This document shows, piece after piece, positions 1-6,586 of a stretch of DNA of 14,712 bases. The notes beneath the pieces were generated by a model. That model did not search any database. It was given only the letters and a program-made list of their open reading frames with translations, and had not been told where the DNA came from. Position 1 is the stretch's first letter. Each line of letters opens with the position of its first letter. The position numbers and the translations under genes are program-made. The stretch comes from DATARN01 sp036264135 (GTDB taxonomy: Bacteria > Actinomycetota > Acidimicrobiia > Acidimicrobiales > Palsa-688). The stretch covers positions 1 to 14,712 of the forward strand of contig DATARN010000160.1 in assembly GCA_036264135.1 (NCBI GenBank), in the 5' to 3' direction.

Positions 1-88
1 AGTGCTTCTTCAGGTCGGCGGCGCGCTCGGCGTCGGCGTACAGGTCGATGAGCGTGCCGCCGTGGGCGGCTACCAGGTGATCGGGCAC
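1..88 (-). CDS. sat: Sulfate adenylyltransferase (ATP sulfurylase), N-terminal fragment
   Basis: Only the first 29 codons are in the window; the gene runs off the left edge. The peptide begins V(M)PDHLVAAHGGTLIDLYAD and continues into an Ala/Glu/Lys-rich stretch. The HGGTLIDL segment resembles the N-terminus of bacterial ATP sulfurylases, which typically start with a PHGG-x-L-V-(N/D) motif. That enzyme makes adenosine 5'-phosphosulfate from ATP and sulfate in the cytoplasm. The start is a GTG at 86-88. There is no convincing Shine-Dalgarno site, but a TAGGAT box lies 8 nt upstream, so the mRNA may be leaderless or nearly so. It follows lepA on the same strand, separated by a GC hairpin. The call rests on a short N-terminal match, so another protein with a similar start is possible. 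Confidence 0.5.
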   Translation of the reverse strand, partial: MPDHLVAAHGGTLIDLYADAERAADLKKH

Positions 89-96
89 GATTCCCG

Positions 97-102
97 ATCC
101 TA
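97..102 (-). promoter_or_regulatory. Candidate -10 element (TAGGAT) for the sat-like gene
   Basis: On the minus strand TAGGAT is followed by 8 nt and then the GTG start. This would place transcription initiation at or next to the start codon. No convincing -35 was found. It lies downstream of the hairpin at 123-142, so the gene could be transcribed separately from lepA. Confidence 0.35.
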
Positions 103-122
103 TCGGTCAGATTTGGGGGCGA

Positions 123-142
123 CGGGCGGGGCCGCCCGCCCG
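123..142 (-). terminator. GC-rich hairpin after lepA
   Basis: CGGGCGGG (123-130) and CCCGCCCG (135-142) form a perfect 8-bp stem with a 4-nt loop. It begins 20 nt beyond the lepA stop. No T-tract follows on either strand, so it would be an atypical (L-shaped) terminator, as is common in high-GC actinobacteria, or only an mRNA-stabilising hairpin. Confidence 0.4.
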
Positions 143-162
143 ACCATCCCGGGGCCCCTGCC

Positions 163-1950
163 CTACTCCTCCAGCCGCAACGCCTGGATGAATGCTTCCT
201 GGGGGACCTCGACGCGGCCGATGTTCTTCATCCGTTTCTTGCCCTCCTTCTGCTTCTCGAGGAGCTTGCGCTTGCGGGTGATGTCGCCGCCGTAGCACTT
301 GGCCAGCACGTCCTTGCGCTTGGCCTTCACCGTCTCCCGGGCGACCACCTTGCCGCCGACGGCCGCCTGGATGGGGACGTCGAACATCTGGCGGGGAATC
401 AGCTGGCGCAGCCGTTCCGCCATGCGGCGGCCGTACTGCGCCGCGTCGCGGCGGTGCACGATGGCCGAGAAGGCGTCGACGGGAACCCCGTTGAGGAGGA
501 TGTCGATCTTGGCCAAATCGGAGCTCTCGTAGCCGGCGGGTTCGTAGTCGAGGCTGGCGTAGCCCTTGGTGCGGCTCTTGAGGGCGTCGAAGAAGTCGAC
601 GACCACCTCGGCCAGCGGGATGCGGTACACCAGCTCCAGGCGCTCGGGCGAGAGGTACTCCATCCGCGTCTGCTCGCCCCGCCGGCTCTGGCACAGCTCC
701 ATGACCGTGCCCGTGTACTCCGCCGGCAGGATGATGGTGACGTTGAGGAACGGCTCCTCCAGCTTGTCGATGTGGTTGGACGCCGGCATGGCCGACGGGT
801 TGTCGACCGTGACCACCTGGCCATCGGTGAGGTGGGCGATGTACTCCACGCTCGGGGCGGTGGCGATGAGCTCCAGGTCGAATTCCCGCTCCAGCCGCTC
901 CCGCACGATCTCCATGTGCAGCAGCCCGAGGAACCCGCAGCGAAAGCCGAAGCCGAGGGCGCCCGACGTCTCCGGCTCGTAGGTGACGCTGGCGTCGTTG
1001 AGCTTCAGCTTCTCCAGGGCGTCGCGCAGGTCGGCGAAGTCGTCGCCCTCGACGGGGAACAGCCCGCAGAACACCATGGGTTTGGGGTCCCGATAGCCCC
1101 GCACCGCCTCGGCGGCCGGCCGGGCGGCGTCGGTCACCGTCTCACCGCTGCGGGCCTCGCCCACGTCCTTGATGCCGGCGATCAGGTAACCGACCTCCCC
1201 CGCCGCCAGGGTGGCGACCGGCGTCGCCGTCGGTGTGCGGACCCCTATCTCTTCCACATCGTGGGTGGCTTTGGCCTGGAGAAAACGGAGCCGCTCGCCC
1301 GCCGAGAGGGTCCCGTTGACCACGCGCACGGCACTCACGACTCCCCGGTACTGGTCATAGTAGGAATCGAAAATCAGGCCTTGCAGCGCAGCGTCGGGAT
1401 CGCCCTTGGGCGGGGGGATGCGCTCGCAAATGGCGTCGAGCAGGGCGCCCACACCCTCCCCCGTCTTGGCCGACAACCGGAGGATCTGGTCGGCGGGAAT
1501 GCCCAGCAGGTTCTCGATCTCGCCGGCGTAGCGGTCGGGGTCGGCGGCCGGCAGGTCGATCTTGTTCAGGGCGGCCACGATCTCAAGGTCGTTGTCCAGG
1601 GCCAGGTAACAGTTCGCCAGCGTCTGGGCCTCGATCCCCTGGGCGGCGTCGACCAGCAGCACCACGCCCTCGCACGCCGCCAGGCTGCGGCTGACCTCGT
1701 AGCCGAAGTCGACGTGCCCCGGCGTGTCGATCAGGTGGATGGTGTAGCCCTTCCAGTTGACCCGCACGTTCTGGGCCTTGATGGTGATGCCCCGTTCCCG
1801 TTCGATGTCCATGGAGTCGAGGTACTGCTCGCGCATGTCGCGGGGGTCGACGGCGCCGGTGAGCTCGAGGATCCGATCCGAGAGGGTGGACTTCCCATGA
1901 TCGACATGGGCCACGATGGCCAGGTTGCGGATGCGCGTTTGGTCGGTCAC
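163..1950 (-). CDS. lepA: Elongation factor 4 (LepA), ribosome back-translocating GTPase
   Basis: This 595-residue protein has the usual length and is complete. The translation-factor GTPase domain comes first: G1 AHVDHGKST (14-22), switch I ERERGITIKAQ (about 50-60), G3 DTPGHVDF (75-82) and G4 NKID (129-132). The order then follows domain 2, the EF-G-like domains and the LepA-specific C-terminal domain, ending in the Lys/Arg-rich stretch with CYGGDITRKRKLLEKQKEGK that is diagnostic of LepA rather than EF-G or TypA. LepA binds the ribosome and acts on stalled or mistranslocated complexes and in 30S biogenesis. The start is a GTG at 1948-1950 with only a weak upstream purine run. It is divergent from rpsT, a neighbourhood that groups two ribosome-related genes. 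Confidence 0.97.
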   Translation of the reverse strand: MTDQTRIRNLAIVAHVDHGKSTLSDRILELTGAVDPRDMREQYLDSMDIERERGITIKAQNVRVNWKGYTIHLIDTPGHVDFGYEVSRSLAACEGVVLLVDAAQGIEAQTLANCYLALDNDLEIVAALNKIDLPAADPDRYAGEIENLLGIPADQILRLSAKTGEGVGALLDAICERIPPPKGDPDAALQGLIFDSYYDQYRGVVSAVRVVNGTLSAGERLRFLQAKATHDVEEIGVRTPTATPVATLAAGEVGYLIAGIKDVGEARSGETVTDAARPAAEAVRGYRDPKPMVFCGLFPVEGDDFADLRDALEKLKLNDASVTYEPETSGALGFGFRCGFLGLLHMEIVRERLEREFDLELIATAPSVEYIAHLTDGQVVTVDNPSAMPASNHIDKLEEPFLNVTIILPAEYTGTVMELCQSRRGEQTRMEYLSPERLELVYRIPLAEVVVDFFDALKSRTKGYASLDYEPAGYESSDLAKIDILLNGVPVDAFSAIVHRRDAAQYGRRMAERLRQLIPRQMFDVPIQAAVGGKVVARETVKAKRKDVLAKCYGGDITRKRKLLEKQKEGKKRMKNIGRVEVPQEAFIQALRLEE

Positions 1951-1983
1951 GTTCTCAAATCCGAGGGGGTCGCGGGTGAGAGT

Positions 1984-2022
1984 ACCGGGTCCCCCCTGCT
2001 ACCCTGACCGGGTTCCCCCTGC
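1984..2022. repeat. Two near-identical 16-bp direct repeats between lepA and rpsT
   Basis: ACCGGGTCCCCCCTGC (1984-1999) and ACCGGGTTCCCCCTGC (2007-2022) differ at one base and have a 23-bp period. They fill the centre of the 93-bp divergent intergenic region. A TACCCT box (2000-2005) that could be the rpsT -10 lies between them. Possible roles are a protein-binding site or part of the rpsT leader. No known operator is recognised. Confidence 0.5.
2000..2005 (+). promoter_or_regulatory. Candidate -10 element (TACCCT) for rpsT
   Basis: TACCCT fits the actinobacterial TANNNT pattern and lies 38 nt upstream of the rpsT start, giving a leader of about 30 nt. No recognisable -35 was found, so support is weak. 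Confidence 0.25.
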
Positions 2023-2043
2023 ACGTGGAGTTGTGACGACGCC

Positions 2044-2334
2044 GTGGCCAACATCAAGAGTCAGATCAAACGCAACCGGACGAATGAGAAGGCCCGCCTG
2101 CGCAACAAGTCCGCCAAGTCGGAGATGAAGACCCGTATCAAGCGAGCGCTGCGGGCCGCCGACGTCGACCCGGCGGCCCCCGAGACGGCGGAAAGCGTCC
2201 GGGCGGCGGTGAAGCGCCTGGACAAGGCGGCCTCGCAGGGGATCATCCACAAGAACCAGGCGGCCAACCGCAAGTCCGCCCTCATGCATCGCGTCGCCGT
2301 CCTCGAGGCGGCGGCTTCCGAAGAGTCCGCCTGA
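2044..2334 (+). CDS. rpsT: 30S ribosomal protein S20
   Basis: The 96-residue protein starts MANIKSQIKRNRTNEKARLR and carries the Lys/Arg-rich helical sequence typical of S20, including the later HKNQAANRKSALMHRVAVL segment. Length is close to the usual 85-95 residues. S20 binds 16S rRNA early in 30S assembly. The start is GTG at 2044 because the conserved ANIKSQIKR follows it directly; a TGGAG (2026-2030) about 13 nt upstream may act as ribosome binding site. It is transcribed away from lepA and towards holA, a neighbourhood seen in many actinobacteria. In E. coli S20 represses its own translation; whether this happens here cannot be read from the sequence. Confidence 0.97.
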   Translation: MANIKSQIKRNRTNEKARLRNKSAKSEMKTRIKRALRAADVDPAAPETAESVRAAVKRLDKAASQGIIHKNQAANRKSALMHRVAVLEAAASEESA

Positions 2335-2337
2335 CGC

Positions 2338-2352
2338 GCGGGTAGCCCCCGC
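2338..2352 (+). other. Small hairpin just after rpsT
   Basis: GCGGG (2338-2342) pairs with CCCGC (2348-2352) around a 5-nt loop, 3 nt after the rpsT stop. It is short and may act together with the longer hairpin that follows at 2361-2380. Confidence 0.25.
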
Positions 2353-2360
2353 ATGATTGG

Positions 2361-2380
2361 GCCGGCCGGGTTCGGCCGGC
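2361..2380. terminator. Bidirectional hairpin between rpsT and holA
   Basis: GCCGGCCG (2361-2368) and CGGCCGGC (2373-2380) form a perfect 8-bp stem with a GGTT loop. It lies between two converging genes, 26 nt after the rpsT stop and 43 nt beyond the holA stop, which suits a shared terminator. There is no T-tract on either strand. Confidence 0.5.
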
Positions 2381-2423
2381 GGTGGTGTTCCGCGGCGGGG
2401 GCCGGCGGGGTTGGGCGGTCGGG

Positions 2424-3431
2424 CTAGCGCCGGCGCGAGCTTGTGGCGGGGCGGGAGGCGGCGCTGCGAGGCACGATGCGGCACAGCCGGCCCACCAGAA
2501 CCTCGAGGACCGCTTCGGGCGGCCAGGTGGAGTCGCCCCGGAGGTCGAGGTCGGCGTCGGCAATCAGTTGCAGGGCCCGAGCGGCGCCGTCGGAGCCCCA
2601 ATGGCGCAGCGTCGCCATCGCCTTCTTGGCGGGGAAGGTGCTGCGCCCCGGCTCGATCCCCAGGGCGTCGGCGGCCGCCCGTTCGCTCGTGACGCCGGCG
2701 CCGTCCAAGGTCACGACCGACTGGACGTGACGGTGCAGCACGGCGAGGATGACAAGCGGGTGGCGGTCCCCGGCACCCAGCAGGCGGTGCAGGGCGGTGA
2801 GGGCGGTGTCGGCATCGCCGCGCTCGATGGCGTCGGTGAGGTCCCACGGCTGCACCGAGCCGGCCTCCCCGAGATAGGGCAGCAGGTCGTCCAGGCCGAT
2901 GGCCGCGCCCTCGCCGTGGGCGGCGATGAGCGTGTCGACCAGCGTCGGCAGGCGGCCAACGTCCTGGCCCAGATGCTCGGTCACCGCGGCCCGCGCCGCC
3001 GAGTCGACCCGGAGCGGGGCCTCCTTCAGGCGATGTTCGATCCAGCCCCGGGTGTCGCGGCCGGCGCCGGTCGAGATGACGTGGCCCACCCGCTTCACCG
3101 CCGCCACCAGCTTGGTCGCCAGCCGGCCACCGCCGGCCCCGATCACCAGCGCCGTCGTGGCCATGGGGTTCTCGAGGTAGGCCAGCAGGGGGCCGAGCTC
3201 CTCGGTCGAGAACCGGCCGCCGTCCCGCAGGACGACCACCCGCCGGGGGACCAGGAAGGGCGGGGTCACGCACGCGTTGGTCACCGCGTCGAGGTCGACT
3301 TCCTCGCCCCAGAAGTCCTCCACCGAAAGGTCGGGGTGGTCGCCGGCCAACTCCTGTACCAGGCGGCGCACCTCGTTGGCGACCAACGTGGCGTCGTCGC
3401 CTTCGACCAGCCAGGCGACCGGCTCAGCCAC
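2424..3431 (-). CDS. holA: DNA polymerase III subunit delta
   Basis: The 335-residue protein has the layout of HolA, the clamp-loader subunit that opens the beta sliding clamp. It begins with an AAA+-like half, starting AWLVEGDDATLVANEV where the family has a degenerate nucleotide-binding fold. The middle is helical, with TRGWIEHRLKEAPLRV, an AAVTEHLGQDVGRL segment and LLPYLGEAGSVQPWDLTDAI. The collar domain follows, including HPLVILAVLHRHVQSV and the C-terminal LRGDSTWPPEAVLEVLVGRL motif typical of the family. The start is GTG at 3429-3431, matching the family N-terminus. It overlaps the end of the folP2-like gene by 8 nt, so translation is probably coupled. It converges on rpsT. The sequence is weakly conserved across bacteria, but motif order and location next to rpsT make the call firm. 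Confidence 0.93.
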   Translation of the reverse strand: MAEPVAWLVEGDDATLVANEVRRLVQELAGDHPDLSVEDFWGEEVDLDAVTNACVTPPFLVPRRVVVLRDGGRFSTEELGPLLAYLENPMATTALVIGAGGGRLATKLVAAVKRVGHVISTGAGRDTRGWIEHRLKEAPLRVDSAARAAVTEHLGQDVGRLPTLVDTLIAAHGEGAAIGLDDLLPYLGEAGSVQPWDLTDAIERGDADTALTALHRLLGAGDRHPLVILAVLHRHVQSVVTLDGAGVTSERAAADALGIEPGRSTFPAKKAMATLRHWGSDGAARALQLIADADLDLRGDSTWPPEAVLEVLVGRLCRIVPRSAASRPATSSRRR

Positions 3432-4272
3432 GGTGTCCCGCCGGCTCCCGCGCCCCGCCGGTGATGGCGGCCAGCACGTCGCGCACCCTCCGTGTCCCCT
3501 TCACGTCGTGAGCGCGGACGATGCGGCAGCCGCCGATGATGCCGATGGCGGCGGCGGCCAGCGACGCCTCGCCCCGCCGGTCGATGTCCAGGTCGAGGAT
3601 CTTCCCGAGGAACGTCTTGTTGGATGCCGACAGCAGGAGCGGATAGCCGAGCGCACCCAGCCGGTCAGACGCCCCGAGCAGGGTGACCGACTGCTCGGCG
3701 GTCTTGCCGAGATCGAGTCCGGCGTCGAGCACGATGCGATCGGCGGCGACTCCTGCCGCCCGGGCCCGGGCCGCCCGCTCGGCGAGAAAGGCGCACACCT
3801 CGGCCACGACGTCGTCGTAGACGGGGTGGGGATCGGCGACGCGGGGAGCCAGGCGGATGTGGGTGGCGACCACGGTGGCGCCGGCCTCGGCCGCCGCCGG
3901 CAAGTACTCGGGGTCGGCGAAGCCGCTGATGTCATTGCCCATCACCGCCCCGACCCGGTAGGCGGCACGAGCCACCGACGCCCGCCAGGTATCGACCGAC
4001 AGCGGGATGGCGAAGCGCTGGTGGAGGGCGTCGATGGCCCCGACGACCCGGTCGAGCTCCTCGGCCTCGCCCACGTCGGGACCGGGACCGGCCTTCACCC
4101 CGCCAACGTCGAGAACGTCGGCCCCCTCGTCAACCAATTGCTCGGCCCGGTGGAAGAAGGCATCGAGGTCCCAGTAGGCGCCGTGGTCGTAGAAGGAGTC
4201 GGGCGTCCGGTTGAGGATGCCCATCACCAGGGCGCGGTGGGTCAGGTCGTAGTGCTGGTCCCCGAGGCGCAC
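3424..4272 (-). CDS. FolP2-like dihydropteroate synthase homologue
   Basis: The 282-residue protein is a DHPS-fold TIM barrel. Visible motifs are MGILNRTPDSFYDHG (17-31), DVGGVKAGPG (55-64), SVDTW (92-96), GNDISG (112-117), DAGLDLGKT (183-191), SASNKTFLG (215-223) and RAHDVKGTRRV (253-263). Classical FolP has NVTPDSFSDGG and GGESTRPG; here NRTPDSFYD and GGVKAGPG stand in their place. That matches my recollection of mycobacterial FolP2, a paralogue reported not to show DHPS activity. The function is therefore uncertain, and I give no symbol. The start is GTG at 4270-4272, the first sensible start after the upstream gene's stop; the frame stays open to about 4680 but only overlaps the neighbour. 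It lies 10 nt behind the thioredoxin gene and overlaps holA by 8 nt. Confidence 0.85.
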   Translation of the reverse strand: MRLGDQHYDLTHRALVMGILNRTPDSFYDHGAYWDLDAFFHRAEQLVDEGADVLDVGGVKAGPGPDVGEAEELDRVVGAIDALHQRFAIPLSVDTWRASVARAAYRVGAVMGNDISGFADPEYLPAAAEAGATVVATHIRLAPRVADPHPVYDDVVAEVCAFLAERAARARAAGVAADRIVLDAGLDLGKTAEQSVTLLGASDRLGALGYPLLLSASNKTFLGKILDLDIDRRGEASLAAAAIGIIGGCRIVRAHDVKGTRRVRDVLAAITGGAREPAGHRG

Positions 4273-4282
4273 CGCCGAGGGA

Positions 4283-4996
4283 TCAGAAGAGCCGGGCGGC
4301 CAGCGCCTTGCGGTACTGCGAGGTACGGGGGTCGTCGGGGCCGAGAACCTCGAGGAGGTCGAGGAACTCCTGGTGGGCCGCCTCGTCGGTCTTGACCCGC
4401 TCAAGGAGGGCGTCGAGTCGTTTGGCCAGATCGTCGCTGTCCTCGGCGGCCTCGTCCCCCACCCGGGCCAGGGCGGCAATGCGGCGCACTTCCCCGGTCT
4501 CGGGGATGCGAGCCAGCAGGCCGAGCGCCTCTTCCCGATCGCCTTCGCCGCCCCGGTCGACCAGGAAGGTCGCCAGGGCCACGACCGCCTCCTCGCTGGC
4601 CGGCGCCAGCGCCAGGGCGGCTCGCAACGAGTCCTCGTCGCCCTTTTCGATGAGCTGCTCGGCCTCGCTCGGCGGGACAACCAGCGACGCCACGAACTCC
4701 CGGACGGTCGACTCGGACAGGGCGCCGATGAAGCGGTCGACGACCTTGCGATCCTTCAGGGCGAACACCGCCGGGATGGACGACACCTGGAAGGTCGCCG
4801 CCACCCGGGGGTTGGTGTCCACGTCCACCTTGGCCAATTCCACCTGGCCGCCCGTCTCGTCGATCACCTTCTCGAGGATGGGCCCGAGGGTCCGGCACGG
4901 TCCGCACCACGACGCCCAGAGGTCGACGACGACCGGTACGTGGTCAGAGCGGTCCAGGACCTCGGCCTCGAACGTGGCATCGGTGACGTCCATCAT
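4283..4996 (-). CDS. Thioredoxin-domain co-chaperone, CnoX/YbbN-like
   Basis: The 237-residue protein has an N-terminal thioredoxin fold (about 1-110) with the active site WASWCGPC (Cys31 and Cys34) and the cis-proline SSIP (Pro75). A helical C-terminal half (about 115-237) follows, rich in Ala/Glu/Leu, as in the TPR-like tail of YbbN/CnoX. In that family the protein holds unfolding substrates and passes them to chaperones, with or without redox activity. The CxxC here suggests that it keeps the redox function, as in the CnoX of some bacteria; E. coli YbbN lacks the pair. Two ATGs sit in tandem (4994-4996, 4991-4993); I use the first. A purine-rich GGGAG and AGAAG stretch lies upstream. It heads the trx > folP2 > holA run and is divergent from the PAC2 gene. 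Confidence 0.85.
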   Translation of the reverse strand: MMDVTDATFEAEVLDRSDHVPVVVDLWASWCGPCRTLGPILEKVIDETGGQVELAKVDVDTNPRVAATFQVSSIPAVFALKDRKVVDRFIGALSESTVREFVASLVVPPSEAEQLIEKGDEDSLRAALALAPASEEAVVALATFLVDRGGEGDREEALGLLARIPETGEVRRIAALARVGDEAAEDSDDLAKRLDALLERVKTDEAAHQEFLDLLEVLGPDDPRTSQYRKALAARLF

Positions 4997-5051
4997 CAGT
5001 CTTCTTTCTCCCTGAATCGATTACGGCGGAAACGTTGATGCACCACGCCGT

Positions 5052-5070
5052 GCCGTGTATGCAACACGGC
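5052..5070. promoter_or_regulatory. Perfect inverted repeat in the trx/PAC2 divergent region
   Basis: GCCGTGT (5052-5058) and ACACGGC (5064-5070) are exact inverse copies separated by ATGCA. The site lies 55 nt upstream of the PAC2 start and 56 nt upstream of the thioredoxin-gene start, so it is placed about equally for both. It looks like a dimeric regulator operator, but no regulator is encoded nearby and the motif matches no site that I recognise. Confidence 0.4.
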
Positions 5071-5112
5071 CGCGGCCCAGCTTCTTCCGACCGTCTCGCG
5101 CCCGACCGGCGC

Positions 5113-5118
5113 TACCGT
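5113..5118 (+). promoter_or_regulatory. Candidate -10 element (TACCGT) for a leaderless PAC2 mRNA
   Basis: TACCGT is separated by exactly 6 nt from the ATG at 5125, the geometry in which transcription would start at the A of the start codon. No Shine-Dalgarno site is present, which supports a leaderless mRNA. A convincing -35 was not found. Confidence 0.5.
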
Positions 5119-5124
5119 GACTCT

Positions 5125-6009
5125 ATGGCCGACGGCGACAACGAGCTTCTCCGGGTCGAGAACTGGCCCGAACTGCATCGGCCTGTGCTGATCGTCGCCC
5201 TGGAAGGCTGGATCGACGCCGGCCTCGGTGCCGGGGGTGCCCTGGCGACGCTGCTGCAAGGCGTCGAGGCCGAGACCTTCGCCACCTTCGACAGCGACGA
5301 GCTGATCGACCAGCGAGCCCGGCGACCGCTGCTGCGCATCGTCGATGGCGTCAACGTCAGCCTGACGTGGCCCGAGACCACGCTGCGGGTGGGCGAGAGC
5401 GGTGGTCGCAGCGTCGTGGTGCTGAGCGGGCCGGAACCCGATATGCGATGGAAGCGGTTCACCCGTGAAGTGATCGTCGCCGCTCAGCGCATGGGAATCG
5501 AACTGGTCGTCGGGTTGGGGGCCTTCCCCGCCCCGGTGCCCCATACCCGTCCGGTGCGCCTGGTCGCGACCGCGACGACCGCCGAGCTGGCCAAGTCGGT
5601 CGGCTACCTCCCGGCGAGCATCGAAGTTCCCGCCGGTATCAGCGCCAGCCTGGAGCGGGCCTTCGCCGATGTGGGACTTCCGGCGGTGGGCATCTGGGCG
5701 CGGGTCCCCCACTACGCCGCGGGGATGCCCTACCCGAGCGCCAGCGAGGCCCTGCTCGCCAAGCTGAGCGAGATCACCGGTATCACGGTCGACACCGGGG
5801 GCCTCCACGCGGCCGCGTTGACGACGCTTTCCCAGCTCGACCAGCTCATCGCGGGAAGCGTCGAGCACACCGCCATGGTCCGCCAGCTGGAGATGCAGGA
5901 CGACGACGAAACCCATACCCAGACGAGCTTTGACCTCTCCGATTTGCCGTCGGGCGACGAGATCGCCGCCGAGTTGGAGCGCTTCCTGCGCGGCGACGAG
6001 CAGGTCTGA
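5125..6009 (+). CDS. PAC2-family (proteasome assembly chaperone-like) protein
   Basis: The 294-residue protein shows PAC2-domain features: PVLIVALEGWIDAGLGAGGA (20-39), the WPETTLRVG segment followed by VVVLSGPEPDMRWKRF (97-112), a VGLGAFPAPVPHTRPV stretch (129-144) and WARVPHYAAGMPYPSA (191-206). The C-terminal tail (about 255-294) is acidic. PAC2 proteins are named after eukaryotic and archaeal proteasome assembly chaperones; actinobacterial members are widespread but their role is unsettled. I see no proteasome gene in the window. I start at ATG 5125 because homology-like sequence begins there and a -10-like box lies 6 nt upstream; an in-frame extension to 5035 encodes Arg/His-rich sequence that looks non-coding. 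It is divergent from the trx gene and converges on the nitroreductase gene. Confidence 0.8.
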   Translation: MADGDNELLRVENWPELHRPVLIVALEGWIDAGLGAGGALATLLQGVEAETFATFDSDELIDQRARRPLLRIVDGVNVSLTWPETTLRVGESGGRSVVVLSGPEPDMRWKRFTREVIVAAQRMGIELVVGLGAFPAPVPHTRPVRLVATATTAELAKSVGYLPASIEVPAGISASLERAFADVGLPAVGIWARVPHYAAGMPYPSASEALLAKLSEITGITVDTGGLHAAALTTLSQLDQLIAGSVEHTAMVRQLEMQDDDETHTQTSFDLSDLPSGDEIAAELERFLRGDEQV

Positions 6010-6017
6010 CCTTCCAG

Positions 6018-6044
6018 GCCCCCGCCGCCATTCGGAAAGGGGGC
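6018..6044. terminator. Weak hairpin between converging PAC2 and nitroreductase genes
   Basis: GCCCCC (6018-6023) and GGGGGC (6039-6044) form a 6-bp stem around a 15-nt loop in the 34-nt gap between two converging genes. It touches the nitroreductase stop. No T-tract follows, so termination activity is a guess based on position. Confidence 0.25.
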
Positions 6045-6559
6045 TACCAACGCTCCCGGTGGACGACCTCGTCAAAGGGGCGCCGGTTGGGGTGGCGGAG
6101 GGGCGTGAGGGGCCGGTCGGCGGGATAGCCGAGGGCGATCAGGTAGGCCAGGTAGTGGTCGTCGGGAAAGCCCAGCAGCTGGCGGGCCAGGTCCTGGTCT
6201 TGTACCGCCGAGTGTCCCGAGCCGACGCCAAGGTCGACCGCGGCCAGCATGATGTTCATGGTGGCCTGACCGAGGTCATAGGGCAGCCACTCGCGCTGGG
6301 AGTCGTCCTGGAGAATGGGGGCGACCATGGCGATCGTCGCCGCCGACTGCGCGACGTGCCTCGCTCCCCTCCAGACACCGGAGAGTTGTTCCAGCCCCGA
6401 TCGGGTCGTGACCACGACGAAGTCCCACGGCTGCCAGTTTGCTGCCGACGGGGCACGCCGGCCGGCCTCGAGGATCCGGTCGAGGTGCTCGGGGGGGATG
6501 GGGCGGTCCTGGTACTGGCGGACGTTGCGCCGGGCTCTGATGGCGTCCCAAGTTTCCAT
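6044..6559 (-). CDS. Nitroreductase-family FMN oxidoreductase
   Basis: The 171-residue protein matches the compact nitroreductase fold, which binds FMN at a dimer interface and uses NAD(P)H. The FMN-binding N-terminus is visible as IRARRNVRQYQDRPIP (8-23), followed by RRAPSAANWQPWDFVVV (34-50). The C-terminal GYPADRPLTPLRHPNRRPFDEVVH is the usual (A/G)LGYP-type end. The substrate cannot be told; the family includes nitroaromatic reductases, quinone reductases and biosynthetic dehydrogenases. The start is ATG at 6557-6559, with no strong ribosome binding site. It lies 27 nt downstream of the FAAL-like gene on the same strand, so the two are probably co-transcribed. It converges on the PAC2 gene. 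Confidence 0.85.
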   Translation of the reverse strand: METWDAIRARRNVRQYQDRPIPPEHLDRILEAGRRAPSAANWQPWDFVVVTTRSGLEQLSGVWRGARHVAQSAATIAMVAPILQDDSQREWLPYDLGQATMNIMLAAVDLGVGSGHSAVQDQDLARQLLGFPDDHYLAYLIALGYPADRPLTPLRHPNRRPFDEVVHRERW

Positions 6560-6586
6560 GGCGACCGGTCTACGCGGCCGCCACCG

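Noticed and set aside
1951..2000. A possible tRNA 3' half in the lepA/rpsT gap
   Set aside because: The stretch looks like a T-arm at first glance, but it has no GTTCGA-type loop flanked by a 5-bp stem and no matching 5' half.
454..2007. A 517-residue open frame on the plus strand across lepA
   Set aside because: It runs opposite to a clear lepA gene, is rich in Val/Gly/His/Arg typical of antisense high-GC frames, and shows no family motif.
4273..4680. N-terminal extension of the FolP2-like protein
   Set aside because: The frame stays open, but the added sequence is Arg/Ser/Pro-rich shadow of the thioredoxin-domain gene; the DHPS fold begins after the GTG at 4272.
5035..5124. N-terminal extension of the PAC2 protein
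   Set aside because: The 30 added residues cover the inverted repeat and the -10-like box and do not resemble the family N-terminus.
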